From NCBI GenBank assembly GCA_002383405.1, contig DFYS01000112.1:16641-23689 (forward strand): DNA of 7,049 bases, written 5' to 3'. Position numbers and translations under genes: made by a program. Below the pieces are notes generated by a model. That model worked only from the letters and a program-made list of their open reading frames with translations, made no database searches and was not told where the DNA came from. The first letter of the stretch is position 1, and every line of letters begins with the position of its first letter. The DNA comes from Moorella sp. UBA4076 (GTDB lineage Bacteria; Bacillota; DSM-521; Neomoorellales; Neomoorellaceae). Of the stretch, positions 1-5,496 are shown in pieces.

Positions 1-26
1 CTGGCTATGGCGGCCTAAACAACTTG

Positions 27-60
27 TTTTTTATTGCAGTTTTGAAGCCGTAAGGTACTA
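27..60. repeat. Left copy of a 34-bp inverted repeat (partner 7016-7049)
   Basis: The plus strand here equals the reverse complement of 7016-7049 except at two positions (32 of 34 identical). It begins with TTTTTTATTGCAG and ends GGTACTA. The final CTA is the complement of the divIVA stop codon TAG, so the repeat starts exactly where divIVA ends. It could be a terminal repeat of a mobile element or an interspersed repeat of the genome. No transposase gene is in the window. The match itself is read directly; its nature is inferred. Confidence 0.8.
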
Positions 61-630
61 AATACCGGGATCAACTGCCGGGGTACTATTTATTGCTTCT
101 CTGTTGAAGCCGGACGGTTCAATCGCGTGTTGCCGGGCTGTTTCTTGGTCCTGGCCGGGCGGTCGTTCCCCGGCAACGGCGGCGTCCGCCCCTGTTTCGG
201 CAGCCAGAAGTTCCAGCTGCGCCTGAAGGAAAGAGCGCCAGCGCCGTTTAAAGGCTTCCGTCCTGGCTTCCAGGTTGCTGCGGTAGTTCTCCGCCTGTAT
301 GACCTGTTCCTGCGTCTGGTTTAAAATCTGCTGCGCCTTTAGTTCCGCTTCCTGGACAATCAGTCCCGCCTCCTGCTGGGCGTTCTGGCGCAATTCATCA
401 GCTGTTTGCTGCGCCATGACCAGGGCGTCTTTGATAGTTTGTTCCAGGTTGGTATAGCGGGCTAATTCCTCCACCAGGCGCTGGTTCTTTTCCCGCAGCT
501 CCTGGTTCTCCCGGAAGACCTGGCCATAGTCTTTCAGGATCTGTTCCAGGAATTCATCGACCTCTTCGCAGCTATAGCCGCGAAAAGCGCGGTGAAATTC
601 CTTTTTGTTGATATCCAGGGGGGTTAGCAA
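58..630 (-). CDS. divIVA: DivIVA-domain cell-division/polarity protein
   Basis: DivIVA is a coiled-coil cytoplasmic protein that binds negatively curved membrane at septa and poles and recruits partners such as MinJ or sporulation factors. The start chosen is TTG at 628-630, six nucleotides after GGAGGGG. It gives the family's typical N-terminus (LTPLDINKKEF, then FRGYSCEEVDEFL), with the membrane-inserting F16 and R17 in place. Residues 1-60 form the N-terminal domain, about 60-145 is a long Gln/Glu/Ala-rich coiled coil, and 146-190 is a low-complexity tail. At 190 aa the length is normal. An in-frame ATG at 699 would add 23 residues, but those codons fall in a purine-rich intergenic repeat and look non-native. 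The stop TAG lies in the first bases of the 34-bp repeat. The ylmH gene often found just upstream is absent. Family assignment is firm. Confidence 0.93.
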   Translation of the reverse strand: MLTPLDINKKEFHRAFRGYSCEEVDEFLEQILKDYGQVFRENQELREKNQRLVEELARYTNLEQTIKDALVMAQQTADELRQNAQQEAGLIVQEAELKAQQILNQTQEQVIQAENYRSNLEARTEAFKRRWRSFLQAQLELLAAETGADAAVAGERPPGQDQETARQHAIEPSGFNREAINSTPAVDPGI

Positions 631-636
631 GACGAT

Positions 637-643
637 CCCCTCC
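637..643 (-). promoter_or_regulatory. Shine-Dalgarno site fixing the TTG start of divIVA
   Basis: On the minus strand GGAGGGG precedes the TTG at 630 by six nucleotides. No comparable site serves the upstream in-frame ATG at 699. Two CCTCC motifs lie 20-45 nt upstream in the repeat-derived leader and could pair with GGAGG in the transcript. Confidence 0.75.
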
Positions 644-648
644 GCATT

Positions 649-684
649 GTGAGAAGTGAGAATTGGGAGGTGAGAAACGGGAGG
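649..684. repeat. Purine-rich repeat module (gamma), copy 1
   Basis: On the plus strand this is a run of imperfect 7-10 nt units built on GTGAGAA and GGGAGG. Related stretches occur at 4410-4441 and 6834-6861, each again placed just left of a GGAACTGGC-type hairpin. It forms part of the pyrimidine-rich leader of divIVA. Confidence 0.7.
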
Positions 685-687
685 TTT

Positions 688-786
688 TCCAGCACTCAAC
701 CCCGGCTCATTAAATTCCTGACAGGTCTATTAAAGATGCCTGGGTTACGTATAAAAAAGCCGGTATTGCTTGGTTTTAGTGCTGGA
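688..786. repeat. 99-bp imperfect inverted repeat (MITE-like stem-loop)
   Basis: The outer arms are TCCAGCACT (688-696) and AGTGCTGGA (778-786), a perfect 9-bp match. Further in, AACC (698-701) faces GGTT (772-775) and CCGGCT (702-707) faces AGCCGG (758-763). The interior (708-757) is AT-rich. It lies between repeat modules gamma and beta, which are adjacent at 4410-4480, so it looks inserted. No coding sequence or clear target duplication is visible. A small non-autonomous element is the inference. Confidence 0.55.
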
Positions 787-810
787 CGGCTGCGCCGGTT
801 TCAAATTGAG
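781..810. repeat. Hairpin repeat module (beta), copy 1
   Basis: GCTGGACGGCTGCGCCGG followed by TTTCAAATTGAG matches the beta modules at 4446-4475 and 6871-6900 (core GGCTGCGCC, then a CAGATTG-like tail). Arms around a TGC apex can pair with a bulge. This is the most diverged copy. It lies in the 298-bp gap between yggT and divIVA (631-928), which otherwise holds the gamma module, the 99-bp inverted repeat and the hairpin at 835-855. Confidence 0.6.
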
Positions 811-834
811 GTATGCCTGCCTCTCCTTACTCGC

Positions 835-855
835 GTTCACTGAGTAACAGCGAAC
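835..855. other. Hairpin between yggT and divIVA
   Basis: On the minus strand GTTCGCTG and CAGTGAAC can form an 8-bp stem (one G-T pair) around TTACT. No T-tract follows on the minus strand, so it is not an intrinsic terminator. Role unknown; possibly a processing or repeat-derived structure. Confidence 0.4.
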
Positions 856-928
856 CGCCATCAATGCCTCCCGGCGTTTTTACCCTGACGTTGATAACAC
901 TGGTGGGATGGTTTATGGATGAGTTTGC

Positions 929-1195
929 CTAGCCCAGGCGGAGGATAAAGCTGATAAGCAGGCGCTCGACCAACTGAACAACCAGGATGGCAATAACAGG
1001 CGAAAAATCGATCGGCATGCTGGTCCGCGGCATAATACGGCGAAAGGGGGCCAGCACCGGCTCCGTAATTTCGTATATAAAACGCATAACGGGATGATTG
1101 GGGTCGTGCGGGAACCATGACAAGAGGATGCGGGCAATTATCAGCCAGTTAAACGTTTCAAAGACGACCCGGACAAGTATGGCTAATGTCTGCAT
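929..1195 (-). CDS. yggT: YggT-family small membrane protein (YlmG)
   Basis: An 88-aa integral membrane protein of the YggT/YlmG family, linked to division-site and membrane organisation; molecular function is unsettled. Two hydrophobic segments are visible, about residues 5-26 (LAILVRVVFETFNWLIIARI) and 66-86. Between them lies the family signature: LLSWFP, then EPVLAPFRRIMP and IDFSPVIA. The ATG at 1195 follows AAGGAG by 7-8 nt, and the Shine-Dalgarno site sits in the 3' end of proC. Only one nucleotide separates the two genes, so they are surely co-transcribed. Length and motifs are normal and assignment is firm. The frame stays open past the TAG to 827, but that stretch shows no family similarity. 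Confidence 0.92.
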   Translation of the reverse strand: MQTLAILVRVVFETFNWLIIARILLSWFPHDPNHPVMRFIYEITEPVLAPFRRIMPRTSMPIDFSPVIAILVVQLVERLLISFILRLG

Positions 1196-1196
1196 T

Positions 1197-2012
1197 TTAC
1201 CGCTCCTTACCTAAACTTTTAGCCTGAAGGGCGGCCGCCTCCACCGCCCGGATGAAGGCGCCCCTGACACCCCGATCTTCCAGTACGGCCAGCCCGGCAA
1301 TGGTGGTACCCGCCGGCGAGGTGACCCTGTCCTTCAGTGCTCCCGGATGTTCACCGCTGTGTAAAACCATACCCGCCGCTCCCCTTACCGTCTGGGCGGC
1401 GAGTTCCATGGCTGCGGTCCGGGGGAGCCCGGCCCGCACCCCGCCGTCGGCCAGAGCCTCGATAACCATATAGATATAGGCTGGACCGCTGCCGCTCAAA
1501 CCGGTAACCGCATCAAGCTGCTCCTCCGGCAAAACGATAGCCTTACCGACAGAGCGAAAAATGGCCAGCGCTCTGTCCAGGTCCTCGGGAGAAGCCGACT
1601 TGCCGGCTGCCAGGGCGGCTATCCCCTCGCCCACCAGGGCGGGGGTATTGGGTACCACTCGCACCAGGGGTGTTGCACCCAGGTAAGCCTCCAGCCTGGC
1701 CAGGGTAATACCGGCAATAATAGAAATTACCAGCTGGCCCCGGTCCACCCGGAAACCGGCCAGGGCTGTCTCCAGGTTCTGGGGTTTAATGGCCAGGATG
1801 ATGATATCGGCCCCTGCCGCCAGCTCTTCCCGGCCGGCAACAGCCCTGATCCCGTAAGTCTGTTCCAGTTCCTGCAGCCTTTCCCGCCTGAGGTCAAAGG
1901 CCAGGATTTTTTCCGGGGCCGCCAGTCGGGTGTGGACCAGGCCGTGGATCAAGGCCTCGCCCATAGCCCCGGCGCCCAAAAAACCAATGCGCTTGTGGCT
2001 CAACGCCACCAT
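1197..2012 (-). CDS. proC: Pyrroline-5-carboxylate reductase
   Basis: Catalyses the last step of proline synthesis, NAD(P)H-dependent reduction of 1-pyrroline-5-carboxylate to L-proline, in the cytoplasm as an oligomer. Complete at 271 aa. The Rossmann nucleotide-binding loop GAGAMG is at residues 13-18, LAIKPQN at 73-79, and VRVVPNTPALVGEG at 117-130. The C-terminal dimerisation and substrate domain carries GLSGSGPAYIY (171-181), DGGVRAGLPR and the hallmark DRVTSPAGTTIAGL (228-241). Start ATG at 2012 has an unusual ribosome site, a run of eight G (2021-2028 on the plus strand as C) eight nt upstream. It sits 23 nt after sepF and 1 nt before yggT. In Bacillus proC is not in this cluster, but insertion between sepF and yggT is plausible in Clostridia. 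Confidence 0.97.
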   Translation of the reverse strand: MVALSHKRIGFLGAGAMGEALIHGLVHTRLAAPEKILAFDLRRERLQELEQTYGIRAVAGREELAAGADIIILAIKPQNLETALAGFRVDRGQLVISIIAGITLARLEAYLGATPLVRVVPNTPALVGEGIAALAAGKSASPEDLDRALAIFRSVGKAIVLPEEQLDAVTGLSGSGPAYIYMVIEALADGGVRAGLPRTAAMELAAQTVRGAAGMVLHSGEHPGALKDRVTSPAGTTIAGLAVLEDRGVRGAFIRAVEAAALQAKSLGKER

Positions 2013-2020
2013 AAGTAATT

Positions 2021-2028
2021 CCCCCCCC
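2021..2028 (-). promoter_or_regulatory. G8 homopolymer acting as the proC ribosome binding site
   Basis: Eight consecutive G on the coding strand, eight nt before the proC ATG, is the only purine-rich site available. It lies in the 23-nt sepF-proC spacer. Length changes in the run would alter spacing. Function is inferred from position. Confidence 0.5.
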
Positions 2029-2035
2029 GCTGCCG

Positions 2036-2476
2036 CTATTTACGCGCGGCTGCCTCCAGCCAATTGAGCCCCCCTGGAACCTGTTCCTCCAGGTCGCCGC
2101 TCAGGTCGATATTGCTGGAGGTAAATAGAAAGATACCGCTGGTGACCCGGCGTACCCGCCCGCCCAGGGCGTAAGTGGCCCCGCTCAAAAAGTCGATAAT
2201 CCGCTGCGCTTCATCGATGGGCAGGTTTTCAACATTGATAATAACCGGACGGTAGTTCTTGAGGTTCTCCGCCAGTCCGGCCGCCTGGTCGAAGGATTGC
2301 GGGCGGGCGATTACCATCCGCATGGACTGGCGCGCTGTCGGTAGTGTTACCAGTTTCCCCTTCCTGGCACCCGCTGCAGGTAATGTTTCCGGTTCTCGTT
2401 CCGGGTTGCCGGCGGCCAGGGTATCATCTTCCTGGCCGTAACCCAGCCAGTTCATTAGATTATCCCAGAAGGCCAT
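2036..2476 (-). CDS. sepF: Cell division protein SepF
   Basis: SepF anchors FtsZ to the membrane and stacks into rings that shape the septum in Gram-positive bacteria. The 146-aa product opens with an amphipathic membrane-binding helix (MAFWDNLMNWLG, residues 1-12). An acidic, proline-rich linker runs to about residue 40. The globular SepF domain then spans about 50-140: MRMVIARPQSFDQAAGLAENL, VIINVENL, DEAQRIIDFLSGATYALGG and SGIFLFTSSNIDLSG. Length and order are typical. The ATG at 2476 follows GGAGGGGG closely. The gene lies 23 nt downstream of yggS and 23 nt upstream of proC, as part of the compact operon. Assignment is firm. Confidence 0.96.
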   Translation of the reverse strand: MAFWDNLMNWLGYGQEDDTLAAGNPEREPETLPAAGARKGKLVTLPTARQSMRMVIARPQSFDQAAGLAENLKNYRPVIINVENLPIDEAQRIIDFLSGATYALGGRVRRVTSGIFLFTSSNIDLSGDLEEQVPGGLNWLEAAARK

Positions 2477-2499
2477 TTTTCTCCCCCTCCGCTATAACC

Positions 2500-3195
2500 C
2501 TATTTGCCGCGGAAGCCAAAGATAGCCGTACCGATGCGTACTATATTGGCTCCTTCCTCGATAGCTACTTCAAAATCATTGGTCATACCCATGGAAAGGT
2601 AACGCATTTCCACCCCTGCTAGATGCAGCTCCTCAACCTGGCGCTGCAGGGCTGCCATCCGGCGAAAAACCGGCCGTACCGCTTCGGCGTCCTCCACCAG
2701 GGGCGCCACCGTCATCAGGCCCTGGATATTGAGGCCGGACAGCCCGGCCACTTCCCGGATAAAGGGGATGACTGCTGCCGGGACGAGGCCGAATTTACTC
2801 TCCTCCCCGGCGACGTTTACCTCCAGGAGAATATCAACCCGGCGACCGGCGGCAGTCGCCCGCCGGTCCAGGGCGCGGGCCAGCTCCAGGTTGTCCACGG
2901 AATGAATCATGGTTACCTTATCCACAACCTGGCGGGCTTTGTTGCGCTGTAAATGGCCGATAAAATGCCAGTTGGCGCCGCTGATCAAGGGCTGTTTGGC
3001 CAGCAATTCCTGCACCCTGTTTTCCCCCAGTTCCCGGATGCCTGCCTTGATGGCCTCCTGAATGCGCTCCAGGGGAATGGTTTTGGTAACAGCCACCAGG
3101 GTTATTTCTTCCGGCCGGCGGCCGCTACGCCGGGCGGCAGCTGCTATTCTTTCCTGCAATCGGGCGATATTCGCTGCCACATCAACCATTTTCAT
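2500..3195 (-). CDS. yggS: YggS-family pyridoxal-phosphate homeostasis protein (YlmE)
   Basis: A single-domain TIM-barrel PLP-binding protein that buffers pyridoxal phosphate and affects amino-acid and keto-acid pools; no enzymatic reaction is established. Using ATG at 3195 (AAGGA six nt upstream) the product is 231 aa. The PLP lysine is K38 in TLVAVTK. Other signatures are ELGENRVQE, WHFIGHLQRNK, IHSVDNLELA, LLEVNVAGEESKFG, GLMTVAPL, LSMGMTNDFEVAIEEGAN and VRIGTAIFG. The frame stays open upstream to a TTG at 3225, and an ATG at 3201 abuts the Shine-Dalgarno site; both are less likely starts. It lies directly upstream of sepF, as in Bacillus (ylmE-ylmF). Assignment is firm. Confidence 0.95.
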   Translation of the reverse strand: MKMVDVAANIARLQERIAAAARRSGRRPEEITLVAVTKTIPLERIQEAIKAGIRELGENRVQELLAKQPLISGANWHFIGHLQRNKARQVVDKVTMIHSVDNLELARALDRRATAAGRRVDILLEVNVAGEESKFGLVPAAVIPFIREVAGLSGLNIQGLMTVAPLVEDAEAVRPVFRRMAALQRQVEELHLAGVEMRYLSMGMTNDFEVAIEEGANIVRIGTAIFGFRGK

Positions 3196-3201
3196 AACCA
3201 T

Positions 3202-3206
3202 TCCTT
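3202..3206 (-). promoter_or_regulatory. Shine-Dalgarno site deciding the yggS start
   Basis: AAGGA on the minus strand lies six nt before the ATG at 3193-3195. It directly abuts the ATG at 3201, which argues against that start. Confidence 0.6.
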
Positions 3207-3261
3207 TCCAGGCACAAAACCTCAATGAAAAGTTTCTTCCAGATTTTTGCCTCCGCCTGAT

Positions 3262-3289
3262 CCTATAATTTCTACATTTTTATAGTAAA
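3262..3289 (-). promoter_or_regulatory. Possible promoter in the hlyD-like/yggS gap
   Basis: In the 112-bp AT-richer gap before yggS, TTTACT and TATAGG on the minus strand are spaced by 16 nt and resemble weak -35 and -10 boxes. This would give the yggS-sepF-proC-yggT set its own promoter. Only position and base composition support it. Confidence 0.3.
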
Positions 3290-3307
3290 TCCTGCTGCTT
3301 CCCGCTG

Positions 3308-4279
3308 CTATTTCTGCAACCAGCGGGCCAGGCGGGGATTGACAATCACTTCGGTCCCTTTTTCCAGACCGCGAACGGCCACCCTCTCCCCCACCTGTCC
3401 TTCGATAGTAACCGCTTGCCATTTTATCCGCCGGGCTCCCATGGTGTAGACCCCGGTCGCTCCTGCGGGATCCCTCGTTAAGGCCATCGCCGGTATGATG
3501 CAACCCTGGTAGCGGTTTAATACCGCCGCGACTGCCAGCTGCCGGGGTGTAAGCCAGCGCTCGTCCCAGGAAGGAATGGTCATCAGAACGGCCTTTTGTT
3601 CGCCTTCATCCTGCAGGCGGGTAATGGCAGCCCGTACCGCGTCACCATCGCCCGGTAATTTCAGGGTTATCTTCTGGCCCTCCTGCCATCCGGGCGGCAA
3701 CAAGGCCAGCGGGGCATAGATGGTCAGGGGAGCAAAATTCTTGACCAGGCGGCCGATGGCGGTACCGGCTTTTACCTGGCCCTGGGCCGTCACCGGGCGG
3801 GCTAGATCCACCAGTCGTTTTAATTCTTGATAACCGGTATTCCCCAGGCCGGCCGGTTGTAAGGCTTTTTCCAGACCGTCAGTATGGTAGGAAACCTGGC
3901 CGGGAAAGGGCGCCTTGATAGCCAGGGGGTTTTGCCCTTCCGGTGTGGCCGCCACCGGCAATACATAGGCAATAGTCGCTCCCACCGGTACCCGTTCCCC
4001 TTCTGCTACTACCGGCTTCAAGGTTCCGGTGGCCGGGGTGATCAGCAGGTGCTCGTCGCGGGCGATAACGACTTCCAGGGGGAGCTTGTCCTCCAGAACG
4101 CCGCTATCGACCGGTTCGACCTTTAAAAAGCGCCAGCCAATCGCCCTGGCAGTATTCACGCCGGCCAGCCAGGCCACCAGGCTGACCAGGACTATTCCCA
4201 GGAAGAAAAAGATAAAACGTCCCGGACGCCGGCGTCGCCGGGGCCGCGTCGGGGCAGCGGGGTCATATGCTGTTTTCAT
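3308..4279 (-). CDS. Membrane-anchored HlyD/membrane-fusion-like protein
   Basis: A 323-aa protein with a short arginine-rich cytoplasmic head (residues 12-21), one transmembrane segment (about 22-43, FIFFFLGIVLVSLVAWLAGV) and an extracytoplasmic body. The body has lipoyl/barrel-sandwich-like halves, around residues 73-106 (TPATGTLKPVVAEGERVPVG) and 120-137 (IKAPFPGQVSYHTDG). The C-terminal part, KWQAVTIEGQVGERVAVRGL then GTEVIVNP, matches the last domain of membrane-fusion proteins. The long coiled-coil hairpin of classical HlyD adaptors is not obvious, and no ABC or RND transporter gene is nearby. Transport is therefore not supported; placement beside sepF and yggS suggests an envelope or division role, which is inference. 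The ATG at 4279 follows GAGG by about five nt. Similar genes beside yggS/sepF are, from memory, annotated as HlyD-family in Clostridia. Confidence 0.75.
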   Translation of the reverse strand: MKTAYDPAAPTRPRRRRRPGRFIFFFLGIVLVSLVAWLAGVNTARAIGWRFLKVEPVDSGVLEDKLPLEVVIARDEHLLITPATGTLKPVVAEGERVPVGATIAYVLPVAATPEGQNPLAIKAPFPGQVSYHTDGLEKALQPAGLGNTGYQELKRLVDLARPVTAQGQVKAGTAIGRLVKNFAPLTIYAPLALLPPGWQEGQKITLKLPGDGDAVRAAITRLQDEGEQKAVLMTIPSWDERWLTPRQLAVAAVLNRYQGCIIPAMALTRDPAGATGVYTMGARRIKWQAVTIEGQVGERVAVRGLEKGTEVIVNPRLARWLQK

Positions 4280-4361
4280 GGTACCTCTGCATCCGCAAAA
4301 ATTTAAGCCTGACTGGTATCATCTGGTTCCTGCCGTGGTCCGAAGGGGTGAGGCAGGTTCC

Positions 4362-4377
4362 CAGCAGGTGCCTGCTG
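4362..4377. other. Perfect 16-nt palindrome CAGCAGG-TG-CCTGCTG
   Basis: Seven-bp arms around TG lie in the 255-bp gap upstream of the hlyD-like gene, next to the delta module at 4383. It could be an operator-like site or a short hairpin. No T-tract follows. Confidence 0.4.
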
Positions 4378-4382
4378 CGTTA

Positions 4383-4410
4383 GCGGCAAGAGCGTCTACC
4401 CTGAAAATAG
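4383..4410. repeat. 28-bp repeat module (delta), copy 1
   Basis: Plus strand GCGGCAAGAGCGTC then TACCCTGAAAATAG. It matches 5449-5476 in all but two or three positions and 4522-4548 in all but a few, including a 1-nt gap. All three copies have the same orientation. Confidence 0.75.
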
Positions 4411-4441
4411 ATGTGAGAGGTGGGAGGCGAGATGTGGGAGG
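4410..4441. repeat. Purine-rich repeat module (gamma), copy 2
   Basis: Plus strand units GATGTGAGAGGTGGGAGGC and GAGATGTGGGAGGC form an imperfect tandem. It joins delta on its left and beta on its right, showing the undisturbed module order. Confidence 0.7.
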
Positions 4442-4445
4442 CTGG

Positions 4446-4475
4446 TAGGAACTGGCTGCGCCAGTTCCAGATTGG
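4446..4475. repeat. Hairpin repeat module (beta), copy 2 (perfect stem)
   Basis: GGAACTGGC (4448-4456) and GCCAGTTCC (4460-4468) form a perfect 9-bp stem around TGC, followed by AGATTGG. Neither side has a U-tract, so it is not an intrinsic terminator. Copies with bulges are at 781-810 and 6871-6900. Confidence 0.75.
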
Positions 4476-4498
4476 AAGCCCTTCACCTCACCGTTTTC

Positions 4499-4518
4499 AT
4501 CCTTCTGCTAATACCGCC
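4499..4518. repeat. Repeat module (alpha), copy 1
   Basis: The 20-mer ATCCTTCTGCTAATACCGCC recurs at 5717-5736 with two differences. A diverged version (CCGTTCTGCTGGCAAGG) lies at 6925-6941. It sits just right of beta, as at 6871-6941. Confidence 0.65.
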
Positions 4519-4521
4519 TGG

Positions 4522-4548
4522 GCGGCATGGGCGTCTACCCTGTAATAG
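4522..4548. repeat. 28-bp repeat module (delta), copy 2, overlapping the end of pgeF
   Basis: GCGGCATGGGCGTC then TACCCTGTAATAG. It encodes the last four residues (TITG) and the TAG stop of pgeF on the opposite strand. This implies the repeat supplied or displaced the natural C-terminus. Confidence 0.7.
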
Positions 4549-5356
4549 TTAACAAGGCTGCCTGGCGCCCGGTGGGGCCGCCGGCGGCCCGGTAGGAGAA
4601 AAAGGTATCAGCCCGGCAGCAGGTACAAATGCCGGCCAGGGCAATATACTCTGGCTGGAGCCCGGCCGCCTGCAGGTCGCGGCGGTTGCTCTGCGGCAGG
4701 TCCAGGCGGTAGTGGCCCGGCCCGTCGGGTAGTAAAACGTCATCAGCCCAGGGAAGGTGCTGCCGGACCGCCGCCGCCACCCGCTCGTCCACCTGGTAGC
4801 AACAAGGCCCGATGGCCGGCCCGATGCAGGCCAGGATACCGGCCGGGCTGCTGTTGAATTCCGTCACCATCCGGGCTACAACCTGACTGGCCACACGTAA
4901 TACCGTACCCCGCCAGCCGGCGTGGGCGAGACCCGCCACCCCTCTGGCCGGGTCGACCAGGTACAGGGGAACGCAGTCGGCATAAAAAGCCACCAGGGTA
5001 AGGCCGCCGCTCCCGGTCACCATGGCATCCACCCCGGGCAGGGCGGTAGTTAACTCCATCGCCCCCCGGCCGGCATCCCGCCGTCCCACCAGAGCTACCT
5101 GATTACCGTGAACCTGCGCGCCAATAATCCAGCCTGTCAGGGGTAAGCCCAGGGCTGCCGCCAGTTCCTGCCGGTTGGCCAGCACTATATCCGCAGCATC
5201 GCCCGCATGCAGGCCCAGGTTCAGGGTGTCATAAGGCGGCCGGCTCTTGCCACCGGCGCGGCCGCTGAAATAAGCCCGGACCGGCGCCTGTTCCTCGAGG
5301 AAGGCCACCCGCCAGCAGTCAATGCCGTTAATATCTTCCCTCACCAAAGGAAGCAA
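4535..5356 (-). CDS. pgeF: PgeF/YfiH-family (DUF152) copper/zinc-dependent hydrolase-oxidase (YlmD)
   Basis: Members of this family have been described as peptidoglycan editing factor (removing L-Ser-containing muropeptides), as polyphenol oxidase or laccase, and as purine nucleoside-acting enzymes; which applies here cannot be seen. The 273-aa product carries the complete family pattern: LNLGLHAGD (45-53), QVHGN (81-85), PGVDAMVTG, YADCVPLYLVD (125-135), LAHAGWRGTV (143-152), CIGPAIGPCCYQV (177-189), then CTCCRADTFFSYR and GR near the end. Likely metal ligands are H83, C128 and H145. TTG at 5356 is the most upstream start after an in-frame stop and lies 10 nt after GGGAG; TTG 5347 and GTG 5344 are alternatives. 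The gene has its own promoter. Its last codons fall in a delta repeat. Confidence 0.93.
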   Translation of the reverse strand: MLPLVREDINGIDCWRVAFLEEQAPVRAYFSGRAGGKSRPPYDTLNLGLHAGDAADIVLANRQELAAALGLPLTGWIIGAQVHGNQVALVGRRDAGRGAMELTTALPGVDAMVTGSGGLTLVAFYADCVPLYLVDPARGVAGLAHAGWRGTVLRVASQVVARMVTEFNSSPAGILACIGPAIGPCCYQVDERVAAAVRQHLPWADDVLLPDGPGHYRLDLPQSNRRDLQAAGLQPEYIALAGICTCCRADTFFSYRAAGGPTGRQAALLTITG

Positions 5357-5376
5357 AGGACATCAACTCCCGGCCT

Positions 5377-5385
5377 ATTATACCA
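5377..5385 (-). promoter_or_regulatory. Extended -10 promoter of pgeF
   Basis: The minus strand reads TGGTATAAT, a perfect -10 hexamer with the TGn extension, which lessens the need for a -35 box; none is clear. Transcription would start near 5370, leaving a leader of about 14 nt that contains GGGAG. It lies in an AT-rich patch (5377-5415) flanked by GC-rich DNA. Confidence 0.7.
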
Positions 5386-5448
5386 AAATAACGCAATAAC
5401 ATCTATTAATAAACCCCCGCGGTGGCGAAATTCTCTTTCAGGATCGCG

Positions 5449-5476
5449 GCGGCATGAGCGTCTGCCCTGAAAATAG
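5449..5476. repeat. 28-bp repeat module (delta), copy 3
   Basis: GCGGCATGAGCGTC then TGCCCTGAAAATAG, nearly identical to 4383-4410. It lies 20 nt beyond the 3' side of the HEARO-like RNA element, upstream of the pgeF promoter. Confidence 0.75.
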
Positions 5477-5496
5477 CGTCCCGCCTGCGCTAGTGT

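Noticed and set aside
649..684. Purine-rich repeats as part of a CRISPR array.
   Set aside because: Units are short, imperfect and without spacers; the dispersed module copies are not regularly spaced.
745..861. Minus-strand 38-codon ORF with GGGAGG before its ATG, between yggT and divIVA.
   Set aside because: It runs through the beta repeat and the MITE-like inverted repeat, with a composition unlike a real protein; chance ORF.
827..928. Open frame continuing in phase after the yggT stop (reads ...VINVRVKTPGG...), possibly a lost yggU-like tail or readthrough.
   Set aside because: The yggT product is already full length; similarity to DUF167 is only a few residues, and part of the stretch resembles repeat sequence.
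4029..4448. Plus-strand 139-codon ORF opposite the hlyD-like gene.
   Set aside because: Antisense shadow of a well-supported gene, extending into repeat DNA; Arg/Ser/Pro-rich with no motif.
4448..4468. Beta hairpin as a transcription terminator after pgeF.
   Set aside because: The stem is strong, but no T-tract follows on either strand.
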